From Desulfobacteraceae bacterium (GTDB lineage Bacteria; Desulfobacterota; Desulfobacteria; Desulfobacterales; Desulfosalsimonadaceae), in NCBI GenBank assembly GCA_011390465.1, contig JAABSH010000025.1, forward strand, positions 1 through 51,066: 51,066 nt of DNA, written 5' to 3'. The stretch's first letter is position 1. Each line of letters starts with the position of its first letter. Below, piece by piece: positions 33,421 through 42,187 of the stretch. The position numbers and the translations under genes are program-made. The notes below the pieces were generated by a model. The model was not told the DNA's origin. It made no database searches and worked only from the letters and a program-made list of their open reading frames with translations.

Positions 33421-34362
33421 ATGAAAAAATGGGTCCGTGAAAAACTGATCTGCCCGGAATGCCTGGCAGATGAAATCCCCCTTGACTTGATTATTAAAAA
33501 AGCAGACGGCGATGATGTCCGGCAAGGGCGCCTTATTTGTCCTGCCTGCAAAAGAACCTATCCCATCGAAAACGGCGTTGCCGTTTTGCTGCCGGCTGCT
33601 TCCAGCGCTGTTTTGTCTGAAACATCCGGGTATAATTCTAAAAACATGCTTTCCGCCTACCTGTGGTGCCATTTCTGTGATTTTTTAAATGATCCGGCAG
33701 CAACAGATGCCTACCAGACCTGGTCGTCTTTTTTTACAAAATCAGACGGTGATGCCCTGGATATCGGGTGTTCCGTGGGGCGTCTGTCTCTGGAACTTAC
33801 CAAAACTCACCCCCGGGTGATCGGCATTGACACGTCCATTTCCTTTGTCAAAAAAGCCCGGGAGCTGGTACAAAAAAAGACCCTGGATTTTGATCTCATT
33901 ATCGAAGGCTTTATCACGGAAAACCGAACGTGTGCCTTTGACGCGGATTTTAATTATGATGGCGTGGACTTTCTCGTGGCAGATGCCCTGGCCCTGCCCT
34001 TTCCCGGACGCGCCTTTTCCACTGTGACGTCCATCAATCTCCTGGAAAAAGTGGCGGATCCGCTGCGTCATTTAAAAGACATCAACCGGGTGATGAAGGA
34101 AAAAGCGTCCATGTTTGTGTTCTCCGATCCGTTTTCCTGGGATGAAACATTCTCCGATCCCAAATATTGGCTGAGCGGCGGCTTGAACGGAAACGGCAGC
34201 CACAGGGGAATAGAAAGTATCCGCCGGTATTTTGCCGGAAAGGATCAGGTGTTTGACCCGCCGCTCAATGTGCTGGATACCTGCGATGTGCCGTGGAAAA
34301 TCCGAAAAACCCGGAATTTATGGGAGCACATCAACTCCGAGTGCATTGTGGGCACGAGATAA
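33421..34362 (+). CDS. Methyltransferase with Trm112-like zinc N-terminus
   Basis: The 313-aa protein starts with a Trm112/zinc-ribbon-like segment (CPECL at 11-14 and CPACKRTYPIENGVAVLLP near 40-58). A class I methyltransferase domain follows, with ALDIGCSVGRLSLEL near residue 117 and FSTVTSINLLEKVADPLRHL. It starts immediately after the preceding methyltransferase and 15 bp before the Mo/W enzyme, so the three are likely co-expressed. The substrate is unknown. Similar Trm112-fused methyltransferases occur in many anaerobes. Confidence 0.82.
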   Translation: MKKWVREKLICPECLADEIPLDLIIKKADGDDVRQGRLICPACKRTYPIENGVAVLLPAASSAVLSETSGYNSKNMLSAYLWCHFCDFLNDPAATDAYQTWSSFFTKSDGDALDIGCSVGRLSLELTKTHPRVIGIDTSISFVKKARELVQKKTLDFDLIIEGFITENRTCAFDADFNYDGVDFLVADALALPFPGRAFSTVTSINLLEKVADPLRHLKDINRVMKEKASMFVFSDPFSWDETFSDPKYWLSGGLNGNGSHRGIESIRRYFAGKDQVFDPPLNVLDTCDVPWKIRKTRNLWEHINSECIVGTR

Positions 34363-34377
34363 ACGGGAGGCGCTGGT

Positions 34378-36585
34378 TTGGAAAAAAAATACGGCATTTG
34401 CGGCCTTTGTTTTCACAGCCCGGGCTGTGGTGTGAAGGTTTTTTTTGACGAACAGGGAAAAATCGACCACCTGGAACCGGACCCGGACGCGCCGGTAGGA
34501 ACGATTCTGTGTCCTATTGCCGGCGCTGTAAAAGAAATTGTGTATGCGGACACCCGGCTTAAAAGGCCTCTCAAACGCACCGGCCCCAAAGGCACCTATG
34601 AATTTGAAGAAATCTCCTGGGACGCGGCGTTTGATATTATCGTCCAAAAATTAAATGAAACAAAAGCATCCCACGGCCCGGAAGCGGTGGGGTTTTACGC
34701 GGGCACGGGCTCCTATGAGCGCTCCTTTAAAGATGCCTATCAGCTCAAAGGATCGGAGATTTACCTGGCATCCAGTATCCTGTTTCCTTTTGGCTCTCCC
34801 AATACCTTTGGCGTGGGCGCGCCGTGCTACACCTCTTTGGGCGTGCTGGCCCCCAAACTCACCATGGGGTGCCTGCATATTGACATGTTTTCGGATGTGG
34901 ACAATTCAGATCTGATTCTGGTGTGGGGCACGGACCCGTCCACGTCCACGCCGCCGGAAATGTTTGAACGCCTGCGTCGGGCCGCGGACGAAGGCGCAGA
35001 AATTATTGTCATCGATCCTCGCCGCACAAAAGCCGCGGATTTAGAGGGAAGCGAATGGCTGCCGGTCCGCCCGGGATCGGACGGAGCCCTGGCGTTGGGG
35101 CTGTCCCATATTCTGATCCGGGATGAATTTTTTGACGCGGAATTTGTAAAAGACTGGACCGTGGGGTTTGAGGAATTTGCCGCCTATGTAAAGGCGTTTA
35201 CCCCGGAATATGTGGCCGCGGTCACCGGCATTGACGCGGACCGGATTGAAGATCTGGCAGCGCAGATCGCGGACGCGGAAGGGGCCTCGTATATCATGTA
35301 CACGGGCCTGGAATATACCCGGAGTGGGGTTCAGAACATCCGGGCGGTCATGGTGCTGTGGGCCCTTGCCGGACAATTGGATGTGGAAGGGGGCCGGTGT
35401 TTTCTGCGCCGTGAAAACAGCATTTCCTTAAATAAAGAACGGCAGGTGGCAACCCCGGGATTTGAAAAATCCATTGGCGCGGGAAAATTTCCAGTTTATT
35501 CAATGTATTGCGGCGGAGAACCCCATGCCAGCCTTCTGCCCAACGCCATTCTTGACGGTGATCCGTATAAAATCCGGTCATTGCTCGTATACGGGGCCTC
35601 GCTCATCACTTCCTGGCCGAATCCCGCGCTCTGGCAAAAGGCACTTTCTGCGTTGGATTTTCTGGTAACCATGGATTTGCAGCTCACCGCGGACGCGGCC
35701 TATGCGGACCTTGTGCTGCCCGCTGCCACGGGATTTGAACAGGAATCCTACTGCTATTACGGATGCGCCCTGCGGCTGCGGGAGAAAATGATTGATCCCG
35801 TGGAAGAGGCCCGGCCCGGATTCCAGATTCTGGCCGAACTGGCAAACCGCCTGGGATATGGGGACCAGTATCCCCAGACCCCCCGGGAACTCATGGAAAC
35901 CGTGCTCAAAGGCTCCGGATTCACATTAGATGACGTGCTGAATGCGGACAAACACGTTATCCGAAACTGCGATACCCCCATGGCCTATCGGAAATGGGAA
36001 AAAGGCCTGTTGCGCGCGGACGGCCAACCCGGTTTCGAAACTCCGTCCGGCAAGTTTGAAATCAAATCCAGCGTTCTTGAAAAATACGGGTACAGCGGCA
36101 TCCCCAAATATGAAGAGTCCGTTGAAACCCATTTCAGCAATCCCAAACTGGCAAAGCGGTATCCTTTGATTTTGGGAACGGGTCCGTTCAAGCCGGACAT
36201 GAAATCCTGTTTGCGGGCCATCCCGGCATTTCAGGAGAAATATCCGTATCCGGCCGTGGAGATCAATGAAATGGACGCGGAAAAACGCCGCATTAAAACC
36301 GGCGACCGGGTGGTGATCAAAACTGCCCGGGGAACGGTCCAGATGCGCGCTTATGTGACAGACAAAATCATGCCCGGATTTGTTTACGCGCCTGTGGGCG
36401 GGGGCGGGCCCCAGGGGACGCCGGAGTGGCAGCAGGCCAATGTCAATGTGCTGGCGGACATGGACCAGTTTGATGAAATTTCCGGATTCCCGGTATACAA
36501 AACCCTGCTCTGCGAAGTCAAAAAGAAGAAACGTGCCCGCCGCGGCATTGCCGTCCAGGACCCCACCCTGGGGTGCGGGGGGTAA
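34378..36585 (+). CDS. Molybdopterin (Mo/W) oxidoreductase, DMSO reductase superfamily
   Basis: This 735-aa catalytic subunit has an N-terminal 4Fe-4S motif of slightly unusual spacing (C8, C11, C17, C45: CX2CX5CX27C). Typical Mo/W-bis-pterin motifs follow (WGTDPSTST, IDPRRTKAADL, PVRPGSDGALALG, VLPAATGFEQES). Cys150 in GAPCYTS aligns by context with the metal ligand of cysteine-type enzymes. The C-terminal molydop-binding domain spans about 600-715 (GDRVVIKTARG). No Tat signal is seen, so it is probably cytoplasmic. The start is TTG at 34378, preceded by GGGAGG at 34365-34370. No Fe-S or membrane partner subunit is adjacent. The substrate is unknown; acetylene hydratase-like or reductase roles are both possible. 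Confidence 0.85.
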   Translation: MEKKYGICGLCFHSPGCGVKVFFDEQGKIDHLEPDPDAPVGTILCPIAGAVKEIVYADTRLKRPLKRTGPKGTYEFEEISWDAAFDIIVQKLNETKASHGPEAVGFYAGTGSYERSFKDAYQLKGSEIYLASSILFPFGSPNTFGVGAPCYTSLGVLAPKLTMGCLHIDMFSDVDNSDLILVWGTDPSTSTPPEMFERLRRAADEGAEIIVIDPRRTKAADLEGSEWLPVRPGSDGALALGLSHILIRDEFFDAEFVKDWTVGFEEFAAYVKAFTPEYVAAVTGIDADRIEDLAAQIADAEGASYIMYTGLEYTRSGVQNIRAVMVLWALAGQLDVEGGRCFLRRENSISLNKERQVATPGFEKSIGAGKFPVYSMYCGGEPHASLLPNAILDGDPYKIRSLLVYGASLITSWPNPALWQKALSALDFLVTMDLQLTADAAYADLVLPAATGFEQESYCYYGCALRLREKMIDPVEEARPGFQILAELANRLGYGDQYPQTPRELMETVLKGSGFTLDDVLNADKHVIRNCDTPMAYRKWEKGLLRADGQPGFETPSGKFEIKSSVLEKYGYSGIPKYEESVETHFSNPKLAKRYPLILGTGPFKPDMKSCLRAIPAFQEKYPYPAVEINEMDAEKRRIKTGDRVVIKTARGTVQMRAYVTDKIMPGFVYAPVGGGGPQGTPEWQQANVNVLADMDQFDEISGFPVYKTLLCEVKKKKRARRGIAVQDPTLGCGG

Positions 36586-36819
36586 TTTGACAAATGAGAC
36601 AATTTATGTAATACATGATTTCGTGAGTTGCAAAAAAAAACAAATTTCAGTCTCCTGTCAACCCCTCTATTGTAAATCGTTTATCTTCTCTCTGGTATTT
36701 CTGAATCAGGCAGGGCAAGGCTTTTTCCCTCTTTTTTGTCATAAAATCCCTATCAACGGGTTTTTGCGGGAATTCCGTCCGGTTGTTCCATTTTTCTTTT
36801 TAAACAAGCGAGTCTTTTC

Positions 36820-37968
36820 ATGACAAAATCCTGGCAGCAGATAATGGATGCCGCAAGAGTGCTGCGTCATGAGCTCCATTGCCGGCCGGAGTTGACCGGC
36901 CTGGAGATGGAAACCGCGGCCACCATCCGTTCAGAACTCTCCCGTGTGGGTATTCACTGGCGGGCGTGCGCAGAAACCGGCACGGTGGGGGGGCTTGCAA
37001 AACAGGCACCCGGACCTGCTATTGCCCTTCGCGCGGATATGGACGCCCTTCCCATAGAGGAGCAGACCCATGCGGTTTGGGCTTCGAAAAATCCGGGATG
37101 CATGCACGCCTGCGGCCATGACGGCCACGTCGCCACCCTGATGGCGGCTGCGGTCTGGCTAAAGCAGCAGGAATCACAACTGCCCGGGCCGGTAACGCTG
37201 ATTTTTCAGCCGGCGGAAGAAGGAGGGCACGGGGCCCGCCGCATGATTGAAGACGGTGCTTTGGAAGGAGTGGATGTGATTTACGCCTGGCACAACTGGC
37301 CGGCCATCCCTTTTGGCCGGGCCGTCTGCCCGGATGGTCCGGTAATGGCGGCAAACGGCACGTTCCGCATTACGGTCACCGGCCAGGGGGGCCATGCCAG
37401 TCAGCCGGAACTCTGCCGGGACCCGGTGGCGGCAGCATCCGCCATTGTGCTGGCCCTGCAGCAGATCGTGAGCCGGCGGCTGCCGCCCCAGGCCGCGGCC
37501 GTGGTTGGCGTCACCAGTTTCGTTGCGCCGGCTTCGGAAACCGTGATTCCCATGCAGGCGGTGCTCGCGGGCAATATCCGGATTTCAGATGATGGCCTGC
37601 GAAACCGGGTGAACGACCTGATAGCTCAGATTGCCAGAGATACGGCCAGTGCCTGGGGAGCTTGCGCGGATGTGGAAATTTTTCCCCGGTACGGGGCAAC
37701 CGTCAATCATCCGGATGCCGCACAGGTCATGCGAAATGCGCTGGCTATTGAATTCGGAGGCGATTGGGAAAGCCGGGTAACGCCTGTCCCGGTCATGGCA
37801 AGTGAGGATTTCCATTATTATTTAAATGAAATCCCCGGGGCTCTGGCCCTGATCGGTGCCGGCGGCACGGCCCTTCATCATCCATGCTATGATTTTAATG
37901 ACGCGCTCATCGATCCCGCAGCCCGGGTCCTGGTCCGGCTGGCCGGCGGCCCGGCGCCGGAAAAGTAA
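36820..37968 (+). CDS. doeB2: M20 amidohydrolase, likely N-acetyl-diaminobutyrate deacetylase (DoeB2-like)
   Basis: A 382-aa M20-family metal amidohydrolase. It has ALRADMDALPI, MHACGHDGHVATLM, FQPAEEGGHGARRMI, AWHNWPAIPFG and a C-terminal SEDFHYYL motif, which supply the two-metal site and catalytic glutamate. The dimerisation domain sits near 180-290. The same families include hippurate and IAA-amino-acid hydrolases. The DoeB2 assignment rests on the three following genes, which fit ectoine catabolism, where this enzyme would remove acetate from N-alpha-acetyl-L-2,4-diaminobutyrate. It is 162 bp before the aminotransferase, with a hairpin repeat between. No own promoter was recognised. Confidence 0.78.
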   Translation: MTKSWQQIMDAARVLRHELHCRPELTGLEMETAATIRSELSRVGIHWRACAETGTVGGLAKQAPGPAIALRADMDALPIEEQTHAVWASKNPGCMHACGHDGHVATLMAAAVWLKQQESQLPGPVTLIFQPAEEGGHGARRMIEDGALEGVDVIYAWHNWPAIPFGRAVCPDGPVMAANGTFRITVTGQGGHASQPELCRDPVAAASAIVLALQQIVSRRLPPQAAAVVGVTSFVAPASETVIPMQAVLAGNIRISDDGLRNRVNDLIAQIARDTASAWGACADVEIFPRYGATVNHPDAAQVMRNALAIEFGGDWESRVTPVPVMASEDFHYYLNEIPGALALIGAGGTALHHPCYDFNDALIDPAARVLVRLAGGPAPEK

Positions 37969-38013
37969 AATTGCTGCAAGAAGAAACAAACAGATGGAGT
38001 TTATCATATTGTA

Positions 38014-38073
38014 TCCCGCAGGGACGCAGAGGCGCTGAGATTTTTTCTCTGCGAGCTCTGCGCCTCTGCGGGA
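38014..38073. repeat. Hairpin repeat, copy 1 (between doeB2 and doeD)
   Basis: An imperfect palindrome with arms CGCAGAGGCGC (38025-38035) and GCGCCTCTGCG (38060-38070) around a T-rich centre. Positions 38030-38068 are identical over 39 nt to 42137-42175. The form resembles dispersed intergenic hairpin elements; it may also act as a transcription terminator or attenuator. Confidence 0.8.
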
Positions 38074-38130
38074 GATAAAAATTTTTTAAAATTCCAAACG
38101 ATTTAAAAGTAACCATAAAAGGAGGAACAT

Positions 38131-39381
38131 ATGAAGGTTTTTGAAACGTGGGAATCTGAAATTCGCGGATATTGCCGAAAATATCCCACGGTGTTTGCCA
38201 CTGCATCCAATGCCCGGCAGACCGATGAAAACGGGAAATCCTATATTGATTTTTTTGCGGGCGCCGGTGTGCTGAATTTCGGGCACAACAACGACCGTAT
38301 GAAACGGGCCATGATTGAATTTCTGGAATCCGACGGCGTGGCCCACAGTCTGGACATGTTCACCACCACCAAGCGCCGGTTTATCCAGCGGTTTGCCGAA
38401 ACCGTGCTGGTTCCCCGGAAAATGAATCACAAAATGCAGTTTGTGGGCCCCACCGGCACCAATGCCGTGGAAGCCGCCCTGAAACTGGCCCGCCGGGTCA
38501 CCGGCCGTCACGTCATCTATGCCTTCAGCCACGGGTTTCACGGCATGACCCTGGGGGCGCTCGCCTGCACAGCCAATGCTTATTTTCGCGGCGCTGCCGG
38601 CGTTCCTCTGGAATATGTCCATCGGCTGCCTTTTGAAAATGAGCCGGGGGGCGGTATTGACCAGATACGGGAGCTGCAATGCGCCCTTGCGGATGCATCC
38701 TCCGGTCTTGAAAAACCCGCCGCCGTGATTGTAGAGCCCATCCAGGCCGAAGGCGGGGTGAACGTGGCCAGTCGCGAATGGCTGCACGCGGTCGAGGCGC
38801 TTGCCCATGACAATGGGGCGCTTTTGATTTTTGACGATATCCAGGCCGGGTGCGGGCGCACCGGGACGTATTTCAGCTTTGACGGCATGGATTTGGCCCC
38901 GGACATTATCTGTCTGGCCAAAGGCGTGGGCGGATACGGCACGGCCATGGCCATGAACCTGGTGAATCCGGAACATGACGGCCACTGGAAACCTGGGGAA
39001 CACACCGGCACCTTCCGGGGCCAGGGCCTGTCCTTTGTGGCCGGGGCTGAGGCCATGAGCTATATTGAAGATGACAGTTTTATGAATGACGTTAAGCGAA
39101 AAGGCGCGGTGATGGCAGACCGGCTCAAATCCCTGGTTCCAAAAAACGCCGCTCCCGGCATTGCGGTGCGGGGAAAAGGCATGCTCCAGGGCCTGGATGT
39201 GGCAGACGGCAGCATCGCGGGGGCCATTGCCGCGGACTGTTTTGACAACGGCCTGCTCATCGGTCCCTGCGGCACCGAAGGCCGGGTGTTGAAACTGATT
39301 CCGCCGCTCACCATCCCGGACGCGGACCTTGCTGAAGGGCTGGATATTTTTGCAGCGGCGGTCCGCCGGCATTTGAATTAA
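38131..39381 (+). CDS. doeD: Diaminobutyrate aminotransferase (DoeD/EctB-like)
   Basis: This class III PLP aminotransferase (416 aa) resembles EctB/DoeD closely over its length. It has FFAGAGVLNFGHNN, GPTGTNAVEAALKLARR, HGFHGMTLGALA, EPIQAEGGVN, DDIQAGCGRTG and GTFRGQ, with Lys264 in LAKGVGGYG as the expected Schiff-base lysine. EctB works in ectoine synthesis, and DoeD catalyses the reverse step in degradation (diaminobutyrate to aspartate semialdehyde). ectA and ectC are absent and hydrolase and dehydrogenase genes follow, so a degradative role is inferred. AAAGGAGG precedes the ATG. Confidence 0.87.
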   Translation: MKVFETWESEIRGYCRKYPTVFATASNARQTDENGKSYIDFFAGAGVLNFGHNNDRMKRAMIEFLESDGVAHSLDMFTTTKRRFIQRFAETVLVPRKMNHKMQFVGPTGTNAVEAALKLARRVTGRHVIYAFSHGFHGMTLGALACTANAYFRGAAGVPLEYVHRLPFENEPGGGIDQIRELQCALADASSGLEKPAAVIVEPIQAEGGVNVASREWLHAVEALAHDNGALLIFDDIQAGCGRTGTYFSFDGMDLAPDIICLAKGVGGYGTAMAMNLVNPEHDGHWKPGEHTGTFRGQGLSFVAGAEAMSYIEDDSFMNDVKRKGAVMADRLKSLVPKNAAPGIAVRGKGMLQGLDVADGSIAGAIAADCFDNGLLIGPCGTEGRVLKLIPPLTIPDADLAEGLDIFAAAVRRHLN

Positions 39382-39393
39382 AGGAGGGGTACA

Positions 39394-40701
39394 ATGAAAC
39401 AGCGCGACGACATGACCTTTCCGTTTGAGGAATATGAACGCCGCCTGCGGGAACTGCGGGAGCGCATGCAGTACCGACGCCTGGATGCCGTGGTGATCAC
39501 GGACCCGGAAAACCTGATGTATCTTACCGACTACCAGACCACCGGGTATTCGTTTTTTCAGGCCCTGGTCGTTCCCCTGGAGAGCGAGCCGTTCATGATC
39601 ACCCGGCGCATGGAAGAATCCAATGTGCACGAGCGCACCTGGGTGGAAAACACCCGTCCCTACCCGGATACCGGGGACGCCATCCAGATGCTGGTGGAAA
39701 GCCTCCGGGAATTTGGTCTTGCCAGCAAAAGCGTGGGGTATGAGCGGAACAGTTATTTTTTCCCGGCCTATCATCAGGATTCCATTCACACCACGTTTAC
39801 CCGGGGCCAGCTCCTGGACTGTTTCGGTATTGTGGAGCAGGGCCGGATCCGGAAATCCGCCTATGAAATTGATGTGATGCAAAAAGCGGCCCATGCCGCG
39901 GAAGCCGGGATGAAGGTGGGTTTTGACCGGTGCGCGCCCGGGGTAACGGAAAATGAGATTGGCGCGGCCATCAGTAACGCCATGTTCTGCGCCGGCGGGG
40001 AACCGCCTGCGGTGATGCCCTATGTAACCTCCGGCCCCCGGAGCATGATCGGCCATGCCACCTGGGAAGGCCGCACTGTGCAGCCGGGGGAGCATGTATT
40101 CCTGGAAGTGGGGGGCTGTTTTCGCCGTTATCACGCCGCCTTGATGCGCACGGTGCTGCTGTCTGAAATGACGGAATCCATGCAGAAAGCCCAGGACCGC
40201 ATGAAGCTGGCCCTGTCCGAAGTCAAAAAACTGATCCGGCCGGGGCTGACGGTATCGGACGCGGATAATTTCATCCGCAAAATCATCATGGAAAATGATG
40301 TGGGCGCCACCCTGATCACCCGGTCCGGGTATTCCATCGGCATTGCGTTTCCGCCCTCCTGGGATGAAGGCTACATCCTGAGTCTCAAACAGGCGGATTC
40401 ATCCATCCTGGAAGAAGGCATGACCATTCACCTGATTCCCTGGATGTGGGGGGTGGACGGGGATAAAACTGTTGGCCTTTCAGACACCATTTACATAACG
40501 GAAGCCGGGTGCGAATCTTTTTTCACCCTGGATGAAGATTTTGTGTGCAAACCCGGCACCGGCTCACCATCACAAACCGTTGAAACGAAAACCCCCCTGA
40601 GCTTTCAGACGGATAAAACACCGACAAGCCAACACAAGAAATCCAAAAACCAGACCAACGAAAAAACTGAAAAAAAAACGGATGATCCGGAAGAAAAATA
40701 A
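39394..40701 (+). CDS. doeA: M24-family hydrolase, likely ectoine hydrolase (DoeA/EutD-like)
   Basis: The creatinase/prolidase fold is seen, with an N-terminal domain (about 1-155, including VVITDPENLMYLTDYQTTGYSF) and an M24 domain (about 165-390). Features such as MIGHATWEGRTVQPGEHVFLEVGG and TRSGYSIGIAFPPSWDE resemble ectoine hydrolases, which open the ring to N-acetyl-diaminobutyrate. The usual M24 metal ligands appear substituted. The last about 45 residues form a polar K/T/N-rich tail not expected for the family. It lies 12 bp after doeD with AAAGGAGG upstream. A generic Xaa-Pro peptidase is the alternative, but the neighbours argue against it. Confidence 0.78.
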   Translation: MKQRDDMTFPFEEYERRLRELRERMQYRRLDAVVITDPENLMYLTDYQTTGYSFFQALVVPLESEPFMITRRMEESNVHERTWVENTRPYPDTGDAIQMLVESLREFGLASKSVGYERNSYFFPAYHQDSIHTTFTRGQLLDCFGIVEQGRIRKSAYEIDVMQKAAHAAEAGMKVGFDRCAPGVTENEIGAAISNAMFCAGGEPPAVMPYVTSGPRSMIGHATWEGRTVQPGEHVFLEVGGCFRRYHAALMRTVLLSEMTESMQKAQDRMKLALSEVKKLIRPGLTVSDADNFIRKIIMENDVGATLITRSGYSIGIAFPPSWDEGYILSLKQADSSILEEGMTIHLIPWMWGVDGDKTVGLSDTIYITEAGCESFFTLDEDFVCKPGTGSPSQTVETKTPLSFQTDKTPTSQHKKSKNQTNEKTEKKTDDPEEK

Positions 40702-40721
40702 TCCGGAGACGAAAGGAGAAT

Positions 40722-42089
40722 ATGCTGAAAGTCACTGATCCCACAACCGGCAACCCCCTTCATGAATATCCCCTGGATGATGCGGCAAGGGTTGAAACGG
40801 TGCTTGAAAGCGCTGCCGCCGCTTTTGCCTCATGGCGAAAAACCCCGTTTGCAAAGCGGGCCGCGGTCCTTAAAAACGTGGCAGCCTATATGCGGGAGCA
40901 TGCAGATGCCCTCGGCCTGCTCATGACCGAAGAAATGGGAAAACCCATCAAAGAAGCCCGGGCCGAGGTCAACAAGGCCGCCTGGTGCGCGGACCATTAC
41001 GCGGAACACGCAGAAGATTATCTGGCAACCGAAGTGCTGGCATCGGATGCCACGAGCAGTTATGTGCAGTACCTGCCCCTGGGCACGGTGCTCGGGGTGC
41101 TGCCGTGGAACGCGCCGTTCTGGCTGGCGTTCCGGTTTCTGGCACCGGCGCTCATGGCCGGCAACACCTGTATTATGAAGCATGATTCCCATGTGCCGGC
41201 CTGCTCCCGGGGCATTATGGAAATTTTTGAAAAAACTGGCGCGCCCGAAGGTGTTTTTCAGAGCCTGCTGGTCAAATCCGGGGCCATTGAACCGGTGATC
41301 CGGGATGCCCGGATTTGCGCGGTCTCGTTTACCGGTTCCGATGCCGCGGGCAGCGCCGTGGCCGCTCTTGCCGCATCGGAAATCAAACCCGCGGTGCTGG
41401 AACTGGGCGGATCAGACCCCTCGGTGGTGCTGGCGGACGCGGATCTGGAAAAAGCCGCGGATATGATTACGCTCTCCCGGATCATCAATGCCGGCCAGTC
41501 CTGCATCGCAGTCAAGCGGATCATTGTGGAAGCTGCCGCTTATGACCGCATGGTTTCGCTTTTGAAAGACCGGCTGGCCGCCTTGAAAGTGGGGGATCCG
41601 CGCGAGGAAACAACCGATATCGGCCCCATTGCCAGAGCCGATCTCCGGGACAACCTGCACCGTCAGGTGACAGAAACCATTGACGCCGGGGCAACATGCA
41701 TTCTGGGCGGTGAAATACCAAAAGGCGAGGGATTTTTCTATCCGGTCACCCTGCTGACGGATGTGACGCCGGAAATGGTCGCGTTTCGCGAAGAAACCTT
41801 CGGCCCGGTGGCCGTGGTGGTTCGGGCAGCGGACGCGGATCATGCCATGAAAATGGCCAATGACACCCCCTACGGCCTGGCCGCCAGCATCTGGACGGAA
41901 ACAAGCCGGGGCATGGCGCTTGCCGGAGAATTTTTCAGCGGGCAGGTGGCGGTGAATGGTTTGGTGAAAACCGACCCCCGGCTTCCCAGCGGCGGCATCA
42001 AACGCTCCGGCTACGGCCGGGAGCTGGGGCCCCACGGCATCCGGGAATTTGTGAACGCGCAGCAGGTGTGGGTCGGCCCGGCTCATTAG
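40722..42089 (+). CDS. doeC: NAD(P)-dependent semialdehyde dehydrogenase (DoeC-like)
   Basis: This aldehyde dehydrogenase (455 aa) is of the succinate-semialdehyde dehydrogenase type. It has the NAD-site PWNAPFWLAFR, FTGSDAAGS, Glu227 in LELGGSDPS and the catalytic Cys261 in NAGQSCIAVKR. In ectoine degradation DoeC oxidises aspartate semialdehyde to aspartate. It lies 20 bp after doeA, with GAAAGGAG upstream, and ends the group. A hairpin repeat follows at 42121-42182. The enzyme class is certain; the substrate is inferred from context. Confidence 0.84.
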   Translation: MLKVTDPTTGNPLHEYPLDDAARVETVLESAAAAFASWRKTPFAKRAAVLKNVAAYMREHADALGLLMTEEMGKPIKEARAEVNKAAWCADHYAEHAEDYLATEVLASDATSSYVQYLPLGTVLGVLPWNAPFWLAFRFLAPALMAGNTCIMKHDSHVPACSRGIMEIFEKTGAPEGVFQSLLVKSGAIEPVIRDARICAVSFTGSDAAGSAVAALAASEIKPAVLELGGSDPSVVLADADLEKAADMITLSRIINAGQSCIAVKRIIVEAAAYDRMVSLLKDRLAALKVGDPREETTDIGPIARADLRDNLHRQVTETIDAGATCILGGEIPKGEGFFYPVTLLTDVTPEMVAFREETFGPVAVVVRAADADHAMKMANDTPYGLAASIWTETSRGMALAGEFFSGQVAVNGLVKTDPRLPSGGIKRSGYGRELGPHGIREFVNAQQVWVGPAH

Positions 42090-42120
42090 CAGGCTGCCGA
42101 AAAACGATTACAATTGATTA

Positions 42121-42182
42121 TCCCCCAGAGGCGCTGAGGCGCTGAGATTTTTTCTCTGCGAGCTCTGCGCCTCTGAGGGAGA
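42121..42182. repeat. Hairpin repeat, copy 2 (after doeC)
   Basis: The second copy of the palindromic element. Positions 42137-42175 are identical to 38030-38068 (39 nt), with an extra partial duplication of GGCGCTGA on the left. It lies between convergent genes and could serve as a bidirectional terminator. Confidence 0.8.
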
Positions 42183-42187
42183 CAATT

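Noticed and set aside
38086-40134. 682-codon frame antisense to doeD and doeA
   Set aside because: The forward strand encodes two conserved enzymes with strong ribosome sites; the reverse translation shows no domain.
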